Shown here piece after piece: positions 35,707-43,752 of a stretch of DNA of 64,000 nucleotides; the stretch's first letter is position 1, and the number at the start of each line of letters is the position of its first letter. Source of the stretch: Pirellulales bacterium (GTDB taxonomy: Bacteria > Planctomycetota > Planctomycetia > Pirellulales > DATAWG01). The notes under the pieces were generated by a model. That model made no database searches. It was given only the letters and a program-made list of their open reading frames with translations, and was not told where the DNA came from. Where the stretch lies: positions 23,997 to 87,996 of the forward strand of contig DATAWG010000034.1 in the NCBI GenBank assembly GCA_036267355.1, written 5' to 3'. Both the position numbers and the translations under genes were made by a program.

Positions 35707-36279
35707 ATGGCTCGCGTGAGGGTTGTTGTGGACAAAACTGCCGAATTCGCCGCTTCGAGGCATCGCCGGCCGCGGTTCCGTTGGAATCGGCGTGCTGGCG
35801 ATCGGCGCGGGACGGCGGTTGTCGAGGCTGCGGTAATTCTGCCGATCCTGCTGACGATGATGTTCGGCGTGTGGGAAGTCGGGCGGATGATCGAGGTCAG
35901 TCAGATCCTCGACAATGCCGCCCGCGAAGGGGCTCGATTGGCTGCCGGTGGCTATGTCAACGGCACGGCCGTTACGACGGCCCAAGTGCAGACGGCGGTG
36001 CAAAACTACATGACGGCCGCTGGGCTGCCGAGCGCCGCGATCAGTGGAGCACAGATCACGCTCACCTGCCTGGCGAGCACGCCGTGGACCGATCCTTACG
36101 AGGCGCAGCCGCTCGACCCGTTCACCGTGACGGTCACCATACCGTCGGGCGCGGCGTTCAACAGCTTGCGCTGGAATTTGTTGAACCAGGTCACATCGGT
36201 CACGCAATTATCGCAAACGGTTTACTGGCAGTCGGCAAATAATTCGCAGGTCGTAGTGAGCACGACGTTGCCGTATTGA
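35707..36279 (+). CDS. TadE-family pseudopilin-like protein
   Basis: 190 residues from ATG 35707 (a TTG at 35635 is an alternative). After a 35-residue basic leader comes G-T-A-V-V-E-A-A-V-I-L-P-I-L-L-T-M-M-F-G, the TadE signature: a Gly followed by a Glu at +5 and one long helix (35-56), processed by a TadV-like peptidase. N-A-A-R-E-G-A-R-L-A-A-G-G follows near 70-82, as in other TadE proteins. The rest is a small extracellular beta-rich domain. It is the first of three adjacent Tad-type genes, so it is probably a minor component of a Flp-pilus or tight-adherence machine. The secretion ATPase, outer-membrane ring and prepilin are not in the window. Confidence 0.85.
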   Translation: MARVRVVVDKTAEFAASRHRRPRFRWNRRAGDRRGTAVVEAAVILPILLTMMFGVWEVGRMIEVSQILDNAAREGARLAAGGYVNGTAVTTAQVQTAVQNYMTAAGLPSAAISGAQITLTCLASTPWTDPYEAQPLDPFTVTVTIPSGAAFNSLRWNLLNQVTSVTQLSQTVYWQSANNSQVVVSTTLPY

Positions 36280-36293
36280 GCAACGGCGGTGGG

Positions 36294-36359
36294 AAGCCCA
36301 GGGAAGGCCGGGAGCGCGGATTCAATTGGGTGGCGGCTGTGGCGGCCTTCCCTGGGCTT
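36294..36359. repeat. Inverted repeat between the two TadE genes, family H
   Basis: Two perfect 17-base arms, AAGCCCAGGGAAGGCCG at 36294-36310 and its reverse complement at 36343-36359. The 32 bases between are GC-rich. It separates the end of the first TadE gene from the likely start of the second. Confidence 0.85.
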
Positions 36360-36371
36360 GAGGTGAATGCA

Positions 36372-36875
36372 GTGAGCGCGAAAACGGAAAACACGAATCG
36401 GTTGATCGGCAGGCCGCGGGCGCGCCGAGGCCGCGATCGCGCGGGCAGCACCATCGTGCAAGCGGCGATCGTGCTGCCAATCGTGCTCATGTTCTTGTTC
36501 GGCATTTTGGAGTATTCGCGCTACGTAATGCTTTTGCAGGTGATGACCAATGCGGCCCGCGAGGGTTGCCGCTACGCGGTGATGCACACCGATTCGGTGA
36601 CCATCAACACGACAACCTACGGCAGCGCGACGTCGAACGTCGACACGATCATCACCAATATGCTGGGGGGCCAGACGCTGTCGAGCCAATCGATCGGCAT
36701 CTACGCTTCCGATGCGCTCGGGAACAACGTGGGCACCTGGGAAGACGCCGCGGCGGGCCAATGGATCACGGTGAAAATCACCGGCAATTTCAATTCGATC
36801 TTGCCGAAATTGCTCGGTATGTCGAGCACGATTCCGATCACCGCCGAAGTAGTCATGCGATCCGAGGGGAATTGA
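36372..36875 (+). CDS. Second TadE-family pseudopilin-like protein
   Basis: 167 residues from GTG 36372, chosen because GAGGTG lies six bases upstream; GTG 36363 is in frame too, and an earlier TTG at 36276 would read through the inverted repeat. The TadE core is G-S-T-I-V-Q-A-A-I-V-L-P-I-V-L-M-F-L-F-G near 25-44, with Gln where the first copy has Glu. N-A-A-R-E-G-C-R-Y-A-V follows near 60-70. The exported part is rich in Thr/Ser/Asn, as in the first copy. It is the second of three co-directional genes and lies between the first TadE and the TadG-like gene. Confidence 0.82.
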   Translation: MSAKTENTNRLIGRPRARRGRDRAGSTIVQAAIVLPIVLMFLFGILEYSRYVMLLQVMTNAAREGCRYAVMHTDSVTINTTTYGSATSNVDTIITNMLGGQTLSSQSIGIYASDALGNNVGTWEDAAAGQWITVKITGNFNSILPKLLGMSSTIPITAEVVMRSEGN

Positions 36876-36933
36876 AAAAGGGGTCGGGGACCAGGGGTCA
36901 AGGATCAGAAGTCAGAAGCGAGTCTTTCTCATC

Positions 36934-39486
36934 ATGGTCGATTGTATGCAAGCAAATTCATCGAACTGTTTTCGTCCGCGGCGGAAGTGCCGAAACGGCT
37001 GTCGTCGGCCGCGCCGTGGAATGGTGCTGGTGCTGTTTCTGGTGACGCTGGTCACGCTGTTTACGTTCCTCGCGCTCGCCATCGATCTGGGCATGTTGGC
37101 CGTCGCGCGAACGCAATGCCAGGCTGCCGCCGACGCCGCTGCCATGGCCGGCACGCGCACGCTCAACGGCGTTTCCTCGACGAACAACAATTATTCCGCC
37201 GTCAGTCCGCAAGCCCTTTCCGCGGCCGAGGGAAATTCGATTCTCGGCAACGCGGTGCAATCGAGTCAGGTGACAATCAATATCGGCCGGTATGCCTATA
37301 ACACCAGCGCGCAACAGTTCGAGGGAGAAATCCCCGGCACCTCGGGCACGAACTACACGCTGGTGCAAGCCCAGGTCACGACAAATCTCGGCACCAAATT
37401 GGGCTTCTCGAAAGTGTTCGGCTTCGTGCCGACGAACATCACCACCACGGCCACCGGCGTCCATCGGCCGCTCGATGTTTGCGTGATCAACGATTTCACC
37501 GGGTCGATGCGGTTCTCCAGCTTGCTGGGCCAGCCATACTATGGCAATCGCAACTCGAACAATCCGGACAGCGTGTATCCCACTTGGGGAGCGTATTCCG
37601 ACACGACAGACGCCGCCATGCAAGCCACGTCGTTCACCAGCCCCTGGGATGCCGCCAATATCACGACCACCACCAGCGACGGCCGCCCGCCGATTTGCGG
37701 CGACTTTTACACAAATACGACCGGCACTTCGGCGTTCACCGCCGCTTCGAGCAGCTACGCCACTACGCCCAGCGGCGATGTGCCGTTGAAAACCAGCAAG
37801 AACACCAGCAGCACGTGGGGCCAAACGCTTGCCAGCATTCTGAGCATCAGCAATCCCACTACTTCGACCTACGACAGCACTTTCGAAAGCTCGGGCTACA
37901 AGGCCTACAGCATGGCCTCGAAGTTCAATCGATACACGCTCGGCCCGGGCTACTACGGCAAAACGTTTTTCATTTGGCCCCCCGATCCATCGAACGGCAC
38001 CGATGGCAAGACCAACGACTGGCGGCAGCGCTACTTCCTCTATCCGGGCACGTCGACCGCCATGAACGACAATTCGCGCCTGTGGGACAGCAGCGGCAAT
38101 TGGAAGACGCCCGGGAGTTCGACGTATCAGATCAATTACAACGCGATCCTGGCTTGGATCACAAGCAGCCCGAATCCATTCCCCTCGACCATGATGTCGG
38201 GCCGCATCGTTTATTACACATCGATCCCGACCACGATCAGCACCGCGACCGATCCGCCGACCGATTTGAACCAACGGTTTTGGAAGGATTACATCGACTA
38301 TTGCCTTGGTCTGATCGACAACTACGACGGCACCTGGCAAACGCTCAACAACGGCAGCACGGGCCTGACAGGCTACGGCAACGATTATTCGTGGGGCACC
38401 GTGAAAATCACCGCGTTGAGCAGCCTGCACCAGACCAGCGGCAAGCCGTTCATGTATTACGGCGACAACCCGCAGCGGCCGGGCCTGCATTTCTGGTTCG
38501 GGCCGATGACGATGATTGATTTTCTCGGCTGCTACAACATCTGGTACAACGTCAGCCCGTATTGCTCGCGGTATTGCTGGTGGCCGGGCACTTGCCACGA
38601 ATCGCCGCTCTACGCCTGCAAACTCGGTATCCAGGCGGCGCTGACCGACATCCAAGACAACCATCCCAACAACGACGTTTCGCTGATTTTTTTCAGTACG
38701 CCGCGCTCGTATTCGGGCGAAAACGACGACACGCGGTTCAACCGCGTGCGCGTCGGTCTGAGTCAGAATTATTCGAACATGACCGATTCGCTCTGGTATC
38801 CGCCGGCAACCGTGGGCAATTCGAGCGCGACGGTGACGCCCTACGATTCCGACAATATCGAGGTGCCCCGCGCCACGGGCGGCACTTGCTATGCCTATTC
38901 GCTGATGCTGGCCTTCAACCAGTTCAGCAGCAATTCGACGCTCGTGAACTACAGCGTCGGCCAGCCGGCGGGCGATGCCGGCGGCAATGGCCGCATCGGC
39001 GCCCAAAAAGTCATTATTTTCGAAACCGACGGCGCTCCCAACACGACCGCTTCCGCCAGTTTCACCAACGGCGGGGCTTACAATTCCTACTATAAAGTCC
39101 GCTACAACTACGGCAGCCCATCCACCAGCGATTATCCAACCAATATCAATGGCTACGACGACAACGACTCGACCGTCACCAGCCAAATTGACGCGATTTG
39201 TAGCCAATTGGCCGCACAAACCACGGCCACATCGCCGGGCTATTCGACATCTTCCAAACCGCTTTTGATCCATTGCATCGGTTTCGGGCCCTATTTCGAC
39301 TCCGGCAGTTCGACCTACACGGCCAACGTGGCCACGCTCAACGAGATGCAGATTCTCGGCAACGTCACCGACGGAATGCCCAGCTACAAGATCATCGATG
39401 GCACGCAGACGCAGGTGATCAACGATTTGCAGCAAGCGTTTACGATCATTTTGCAGAGCGGCGTGCAAGTCGCGCTGATTCAGTGA
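36934..39486 (+). CDS. TadG-like protein with von Willebrand A domain
   Basis: 850 residues. After a 28-residue basic leader a hydrophobic helix (29-50) begins a TadG/Flp-type N-terminus with L-A-I-D-L-G-M-L-A-V-A-R-T-Q-C-Q-A-A-A-D-A-A-A near 48-70. A vWA domain follows; its first metal-ion motif is D-F-T-G-S-M at 187-192, where D-x-S-x-S is usual. Long Thr/Ser/Asn/Tyr-rich regions follow, with many Tyr and Trp, as in adhesins. It has a Cys-rich stretch near 530-560 (S-R-Y-C-W-W-P-G-T-C). The final residues Q-A-F-T-I-I-L-Q-S-G-V-Q-V-A-L-I-Q return to a pilin-like helix. The export route is probably Tad-type. Exact binding partners are unknown. Confidence 0.82.
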   Translation: MVDCMQANSSNCFRPRRKCRNGCRRPRRGMVLVLFLVTLVTLFTFLALAIDLGMLAVARTQCQAAADAAAMAGTRTLNGVSSTNNNYSAVSPQALSAAEGNSILGNAVQSSQVTINIGRYAYNTSAQQFEGEIPGTSGTNYTLVQAQVTTNLGTKLGFSKVFGFVPTNITTTATGVHRPLDVCVINDFTGSMRFSSLLGQPYYGNRNSNNPDSVYPTWGAYSDTTDAAMQATSFTSPWDAANITTTTSDGRPPICGDFYTNTTGTSAFTAASSSYATTPSGDVPLKTSKNTSSTWGQTLASILSISNPTTSTYDSTFESSGYKAYSMASKFNRYTLGPGYYGKTFFIWPPDPSNGTDGKTNDWRQRYFLYPGTSTAMNDNSRLWDSSGNWKTPGSSTYQINYNAILAWITSSPNPFPSTMMSGRIVYYTSIPTTISTATDPPTDLNQRFWKDYIDYCLGLIDNYDGTWQTLNNGSTGLTGYGNDYSWGTVKITALSSLHQTSGKPFMYYGDNPQRPGLHFWFGPMTMIDFLGCYNIWYNVSPYCSRYCWWPGTCHESPLYACKLGIQAALTDIQDNHPNNDVSLIFFSTPRSYSGENDDTRFNRVRVGLSQNYSNMTDSLWYPPATVGNSSATVTPYDSDNIEVPRATGGTCYAYSLMLAFNQFSSNSTLVNYSVGQPAGDAGGNGRIGAQKVIIFETDGAPNTTASASFTNGGAYNSYYKVRYNYGSPSTSDYPTNINGYDDNDSTVTSQIDAICSQLAAQTTATSPGYSTSSKPLLIHCIGFGPYFDSGSSTYTANVATLNEMQILGNVTDGMPSYKIIDGTQTQVINDLQQAFTIILQSGVQVALIQ

Positions 39487-39570
39487 TCTATATTTGCACG
39501 GCAGGAGAGCGGGGGCGGCGCGGCGACGGCGACCGTCACGACCGTCTTCCAGTGCCGCACCCTGTTGCCC

Positions 39571-39630
39571 CCGCTTGCGGTTTCGCGAGTCTGCCGCACA
39601 GCGGGCCAACGCGCGAAACCGCTAGCGAGC
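39571..39630. repeat. Interspersed inverted repeat, family A (copy 2)
   Basis: Left arm CCGCTTGCGGTTTCGCGAGT (39571-39590) and right arm CGCGAAACCGCTAGCGAGC, ending at 39630, are imperfect reverse complements of the family A type, in the gap before the ABC ATPase gene. Confidence 0.8.
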
Positions 39631-39739
39631 CGCGTGCCGCAACAGGAATCGGCGCGTTTAGTGAACTGCGACCGCGACCGCGTCCTGCCAGATTCGCATC
39701 CCGCCTGATTCCCTCCCACCGATTTTCGCGAGTGACCGG

Positions 39740-40552
39740 ATGAATCCCAAGTCCAATGCCGTCGCGCGCTTCGAAGAGGTGACCAAAGTTTATTCCTCCG
39801 GCCCATTCCGCGCCGGTGTGCGGGCCCTCGACGGCGTGAGCCTGTCGGTCGATGCCGGCGAAGTGTTCGGATTGGTCGGGCCGAATCGGGCGGGCAAGAC
39901 CACGCTCGTGAAGATTCTGTTGTCGATCTGCCGGCCGACCTCCGGCCGCATCCTGCGGTTCGACCGGCATTGGAAAGATCGCCGCACACTGGCCCGCGTC
40001 GGCTATGTCCACGAAAGCCAGGCGTTTCCACGGTATCTCACGGCCCATTCGCTGCTGGAATTTTACGGGGCGCTGTCCTTTCAGCCGCAGCAGATCGTCC
40101 GGCGCCGCAGCGGCGAACTGCTCGAGCGATTCGGCCTTGCCGACCGCAGCCGCGAGCCGATTGGCCGGTTCAGCAAAGGGATGCTCCAGCGACTGGCCCT
40201 ATGCCAATCCCTTGTCAACGATCCGGATCTGCTGGTGCTCGACGAGCCGTCGGAAGGGATGGACCTCGCCGCCCGGCGCGTGTTGGACGAAGTGATCGCC
40301 GAGCGCAAGCGACAAGGCCGCACGGCGATCCTTGTGTCGCACCATTTGAACGACGTTCAGCGATTGTGCGACCGAGTGGCAGTGATCCGCGGCGGCAAAG
40401 TCGCGTTTGCGGGGCGCATGGCCGAACTGATCGGCGCCCAAGGCGATCCGGCCGCCAACAAGACATTCGGAGATTGGCCGCTCGAGCATTCGCCGCAGGG
40501 CGGTTCGCTCGAAAAGGTTTTGGAACCGATCTACGCAGGAACAACGCAATGA
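39740..40552 (+). CDS. ABC transporter ATP-binding protein
   Basis: 270 residues. It is a CcmA/ABC-2-type ATPase: Walker A G-P-N-R-A-G-K-T-T at 47-55 (the usual Gly after Asn is Arg), Q-loop H-E-S-Q near 95, signature F-S-K-G-M-L-Q-R near 150, Walker B L-L-V-L-D-E-P near 170 and the switch His in L-V-S-H-H near 204. It probably drives the adjacent six-helix permease, whose start codon overlaps its stop by four bases. The substrate is unknown. The nearby Tad-type genes may be coincidental. Confidence 0.9.
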   Translation: MNPKSNAVARFEEVTKVYSSGPFRAGVRALDGVSLSVDAGEVFGLVGPNRAGKTTLVKILLSICRPTSGRILRFDRHWKDRRTLARVGYVHESQAFPRYLTAHSLLEFYGALSFQPQQIVRRRSGELLERFGLADRSREPIGRFSKGMLQRLALCQSLVNDPDLLVLDEPSEGMDLAARRVLDEVIAERKRQGRTAILVSHHLNDVQRLCDRVAVIRGGKVAFAGRMAELIGAQGDPAANKTFGDWPLEHSPQGGSLEKVLEPIYAGTTQ

Positions 40553-41574
40553 ACGTCTTGCCGTCGAAATGGTCGCCATGGAAGTCAACGATCGCGTGGC
40601 TGGTTCGCGACACGTTTCGCCAGTCGCTGGCCTACGGCATCTGTTGGATTCTGTTGGGCGTCAGCGTGTTGGCCATCGGCGTATGCGCGAGCGCGGGCGT
40701 TACCGGTTCGGTACAATTAGCGGCACCCGGCGAAAATCCCGACTTCCTCCCGCCCAACGATCGCGACTCGCACGACGCCAAGAAGCTGAAGCAATCGGGC
40801 GTGGTGGTGGTGGGCGGCGATCTGACGTTGGCCTTCGGGGCGATCCGAGTTCCTTTGGCCCGCGACGATCGTGGCGCGGTTCACTTCCTACAGCTCGTGT
40901 TGGCCGGCGGCGTGGCCGACACGCTCGGGCTGCTCTTGGCGCTGGTGTGGACGGCCGGTTTCTTGCCCGGCTTTCTCGATGGGCGGAGCATCAGCGTGCT
41001 ATTGGCCAAGCCGGCGCCACGGTGGGCCTTATTGGCTGGAAAATATGTCGGCGTGCTCGTGTTCGTGCTCTGTCATGCGACTTTGTTTGTCGGCGGCACA
41101 TGGCTGGCCATCGGCATGCGAACGCACGTGTGGGATCCCACGTATCTGTGGTGCATCCCGCTGCTGCTGCTGCACTTTGCCGTGTTCTTCAGCATGTCGC
41201 TATTGCTGGCCGTCTGCACGCGGAGCACGGTCGTGTGTGTCTTCGGCTCGATTTTGTTTTGGTTTGTAACATGGGGCTTGAACTACGGTCGGCACGTGTT
41301 GGCGGCGAGTGCCACGGCACTTCCGGAAGGACATTTTTCGTCGGCGCTGATGTGGCTGGTCGACCTCGGCTATTGGATTCTGCCGAAGCCGGCCGATTTC
41401 AGCGTGCTGCTGTTCAACGCCTTGGACGCCAAGAACTACTTCGGCCCGCTGTTCGACCTGAAGACTCTTCAGGCACACGGATTCTCGATCGGCCTATCGA
41501 TCGCCACCTCACTGGCATTCACCGCCTATACGCTATTCGCCTCCGGCCGCCGCTTCGCCGCAATGGATTACTGA
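40549..41574 (+). CDS. ABC-2-type transporter permease
   Basis: 341 residues from ATG 40549, which overlaps the ATPase stop by four bases (ATGA). About six hydrophobic helices are visible: one at 20-45, then a soluble loop to 100 containing P-P-N-D-R-D-S-H-D, and a cluster at 110-335. The pattern and the operon position match ABC-2 export permeases. A pairing for a drug, lipid or polysaccharide is possible, since no substrate motif is recognised. The C-terminus (T-L-F-A-S-G-R-R-F-A-A-M-D-Y) is typical of the last helix and tail of such proteins. Confidence 0.85.
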   Translation: MNVLPSKWSPWKSTIAWLVRDTFRQSLAYGICWILLGVSVLAIGVCASAGVTGSVQLAAPGENPDFLPPNDRDSHDAKKLKQSGVVVVGGDLTLAFGAIRVPLARDDRGAVHFLQLVLAGGVADTLGLLLALVWTAGFLPGFLDGRSISVLLAKPAPRWALLAGKYVGVLVFVLCHATLFVGGTWLAIGMRTHVWDPTYLWCIPLLLLHFAVFFSMSLLLAVCTRSTVVCVFGSILFWFVTWGLNYGRHVLAASATALPEGHFSSALMWLVDLGYWILPKPADFSVLLFNALDAKNYFGPLFDLKTLQAHGFSIGLSIATSLAFTAYTLFASGRRFAAMDY

Positions 41575-41585
41575 GAGACGAAGCT

Positions 41586-41738
41586 CGTCACGCGGAGGCG
41601 AGGAACGAAGAATGGCTCGCGAGGCGCGGAGAGGCAAGAAGAGGGAAAGACAGAAGAAGAACGAAGTAAAGTGCCGGAGGACGGCGGCGCGTAATTCTTT
41701 ATCCGCTTTCTCCGTGTCCTCCGCGGCTCCGCGTGAGC
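41586..41738. repeat. Inverted repeat, family J (copy 1)
   Basis: Short left arm TCACGCGGAGGCG (about 41588-41600) and longer right arm TCCGTGTCCTCCGCGGCTCC, continuing GCGTGAG (41711-41737). The CTCACGCGGAGACGCGGAGG type is a repeat known in many environmental genomes; another copy lies at 54370-54398. The space between is A/G-rich. Confidence 0.65.
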
Positions 41739-41747
41739 TGCTTCTTT

Positions 41748-42605
41748 TCAAGCGTGCGTTAGCTGCTTGAAGCGCTCGATGAGCTCTCGCGTTACCGGGC
41801 CGGGTTTGCCGTCGCCGATTCGGCGGTCGTCGAGTTTCACCACCGGAATTACTTCGGCGGCGGTGCCGGTCAGAAAGCATTCGTCGGCCGTGTAGATGTC
41901 GTAGCGGCTAAGGGCGATTTCCAACGCCTCGCGGCCCGATTCGCGGGCCAATTCGATCACGGCTTCGCGCGTCACGCCTTCCAGAATTCCCGCGTCGATC
42001 GGCGGCGTCAGCAGCACGCCGCGGCGCACGAGAAAAATATTGTCGCCGCTGCACTCCGCCACTTCCCCCTTGTGGTTGAGCATCAACACTTCGACGCAAC
42101 CCGCCTTGTAGCCTTCGATCTTGGCCAGAATGTTGTTCAAATAGTTGAGCGACTTGATCCGCGGACTGAGCGCCGCCGGACTCGTGCGAACGGTGGCCGC
42201 CGTGACGATTTCCAGGCCGTTGCGATAATGCTCTTCCGGATACAAGGCAATTCGGTCGGCAATGATGATCACTTGCGGATTCTTGGTTCGCGTCGGATCG
42301 AGGCCGAGCGTGCCGGCGCCGCGAGTCACCACGAGGCGGAGGTAGCCGTCGCGAAGATTGTTGGCCGCGAGCGTTTCGTCGATTGCGCGGGCCATCGCGT
42401 CCGGCGACACCGGAATTTCAAGCCAGATCGCCCGAGCCGAGTCCCAAAGCCGCTTGAGATGTTGCTTGAGCCGAAATACTTTGCCGCCATAGACGCGAAT
42501 TCCTTCGAATACGCCGTCGCCATACAGCAATCCGTGATCGAAGACACTGATCTTCGCGTCTTCCTGATCGTAGAGCTTGCCGGCAATGTAGATTTTTAGC
42601 GACAT
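41748..42605 (-). CDS. ilvE: Branched-chain amino acid aminotransferase (class IV)
   Basis: 285 residues, normal for the bacterial IlvE subfamily. F-D-H-G-L-L-Y-G-D-G-V-F-E-G-I-R lies at 22-37, R-L-V-V-T-R-G near 91, and S-L-N-Y-L-N-N-I-L-A-K near 152-162 carries the PLP-binding Lys just before (P-R-I-K-S). E-C-S-G-D-N-I-F-L-V lies near 185. The reaction is interconversion of branched-chain amino acids and 2-oxo acids with glutamate. D-amino-acid transaminase is the main alternative, but the G-D-N-I-F and G-T-A-A-E-V motifs fit IlvE. It stands alone on the minus strand. Confidence 0.9.
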   Translation of the reverse strand: MSLKIYIAGKLYDQEDAKISVFDHGLLYGDGVFEGIRVYGGKVFRLKQHLKRLWDSARAIWLEIPVSPDAMARAIDETLAANNLRDGYLRLVVTRGAGTLGLDPTRTKNPQVIIIADRIALYPEEHYRNGLEIVTAATVRTSPAALSPRIKSLNYLNNILAKIEGYKAGCVEVLMLNHKGEVAECSGDNIFLVRRGVLLTPPIDAGILEGVTREAVIELARESGREALEIALSRYDIYTADECFLTGTAAEVIPVVKLDDRRIGDGKPGPVTRELIERFKQLTHA

Positions 42606-42664
42606 GCAAGTCCGGTCGGGAGAAGAGAAAAAGCTTGAAACACGAACCGAACTGTAGGCCGCGA

Positions 42665-42742
42665 TGCGCGAAACCGCAAGCGATCAACAACCCCAATGCC
42701 CCTCGACCGCTTGAGCTCGCGGCTCGCTTGCGGTTTCGCGCG
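42665..42742. repeat. Interspersed inverted repeat, family A (copy 3)
   Basis: Arms 42665-42683 (TGCGCGAAACCGCAAGCGA) and 42722-42742 (GCTCGCTTGCGGTTTCGCGC), with about 38 bases between. It lies in the gap between ilvE and the lolD-like gene. Confidence 0.85.
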
Positions 42743-42747
42743 TGGAA

Positions 42748-43752
42748 TTATACCTCTTCCATGCGGCCGGCGACTAATCGCACGACGCGATCGGCTTCCG
42801 CGGCGATCGCGGGGTCGTGCGTCACCATGACTATAGAGAGCTTCTGGGTCTGGTTCAAGGTTCGCAGAATTTCCAAAATTCCCTCGCCAGTGCCTTGGTC
42901 CAAATTACCGGTCGGCTCGTCGGCCAAGAGAATCTGCGGTCCGGAGATCAAGGCCCGCGCGATCGCCGTGCGTTGCATCTCGCCGCCGGACAGTTCGCGA
43001 GGGCGATGCTTCAAGCGGTGCGACAGTCCCACCATTTCGAGCAATTCGCGGGCCTGCGCAACATGGGCTTTGCGATGCCGACGGTAGCTAAAGAAACCAT
43101 GCCGAATCATGAGCGGCGAAAGCACGTTTTCGAGCGTCGTCAGCTCCGGCAGCAAGTGATAGAACTGGAAAATCATGCCGAATCGCGTGTTGCGCAGCGT
43201 GTCGCGCTCGCGCGCCGGCAGATTGTCGATCCGGCGGCCATCGAGATGCACTTCGCCCGAAGTCGGGGCGTCGAGCGTGCCGAGCAGGTGCAACAGCGTG
43301 CTTTTGCCGGAGCCGCTTTGGCCGATGATGGCCAGAAATTCTCCGCGGCGCACGTCGAGATCCGTGCCCGTGAGCACCGGAATATCGACCGGCCCTTTGC
43401 GATAGTTTTTCTTCAGATGCATGGCCCGCAATTGCATGGCCGCCGCGTCTGGATCGAACGACAGCGTGGCCGGACTTTCGGCCGAATCGATTTCCGCGGC
43501 CGGCTCCGCATCGACCGCAGTCAAGATGCCCTCGGCGCGAGGTTCTTCCGCCAGCCGGAGGCCGCCGGCGTTCGACGCATCGTCGACATTTTCCGTTTCA
43601 CTCGTCGATCCGGCAGCGAGCGCCGTGGCGTCTTCCGCATTCGCCTCATGGGCAAGCGACCGATCGGCGCCGTCGAGCAGCAAATGGCTGCGATTCGCGG
43701 CACGACGGCGCTCGGCTTGCTCGGCCAGCTTGATGCGCACAAACTCACTCAT
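42748..43752 (-). CDS. lolD: LolD/MacB-type ABC ATPase with N-terminal extension
   Basis: 334 residues. The ATPase part (from about residue 106) is a LolD/MacB-type protein: Walker A G-Q-S-G-S-G-K-S-T at 144-152, Q-loop I-F-Q-F-Y-H-L-L-P near 195, signature L-S-G-G-E-M-Q-R near 255 and Walker B I-L-L-A-D-E-P-T-G-N-L-D near 275. The first 105 residues are an acidic, Ala/Asp/Glu-rich extension. An internal ATG at residue 106 would give the normal length, so the real start is uncertain. It overlaps the following FtsX-type permease gene by eight bases and probably forms a lipoprotein-releasing or MacB-like exporter with it. Confidence 0.87.
   Translation of the reverse strand: MSEFVRIKLAEQAERRRAANRSHLLLDGADRSLAHEANAEDATALAAGSTSETENVDDASNAGGLRLAEEPRAEGILTAVDAEPAAEIDSAESPATLSFDPDAAAMQLRAMHLKKNYRKGPVDIPVLTGTDLDVRRGEFLAIIGQSGSGKSTLLHLLGTLDAPTSGEVHLDGRRIDNLPARERDTLRNTRFGMIFQFYHLLPELTTLENVLSPLMIRHGFFSYRRHRKAHVAQARELLEMVGLSHRLKHRPRELSGGEMQRTAIARALISGPQILLADEPTGNLDQGTGEGILEILRTLNQTQKLSIVMVTHDPAIAAEADRVVRLVAGRMEEV

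Noticed and set aside
36958-39609. 883-codon open frame opposite the TadG-like gene
   Set aside because: Composition is Arg/Ala/Gly/His-rich without domains. The plus-strand protein has clear TadG and vWA features.
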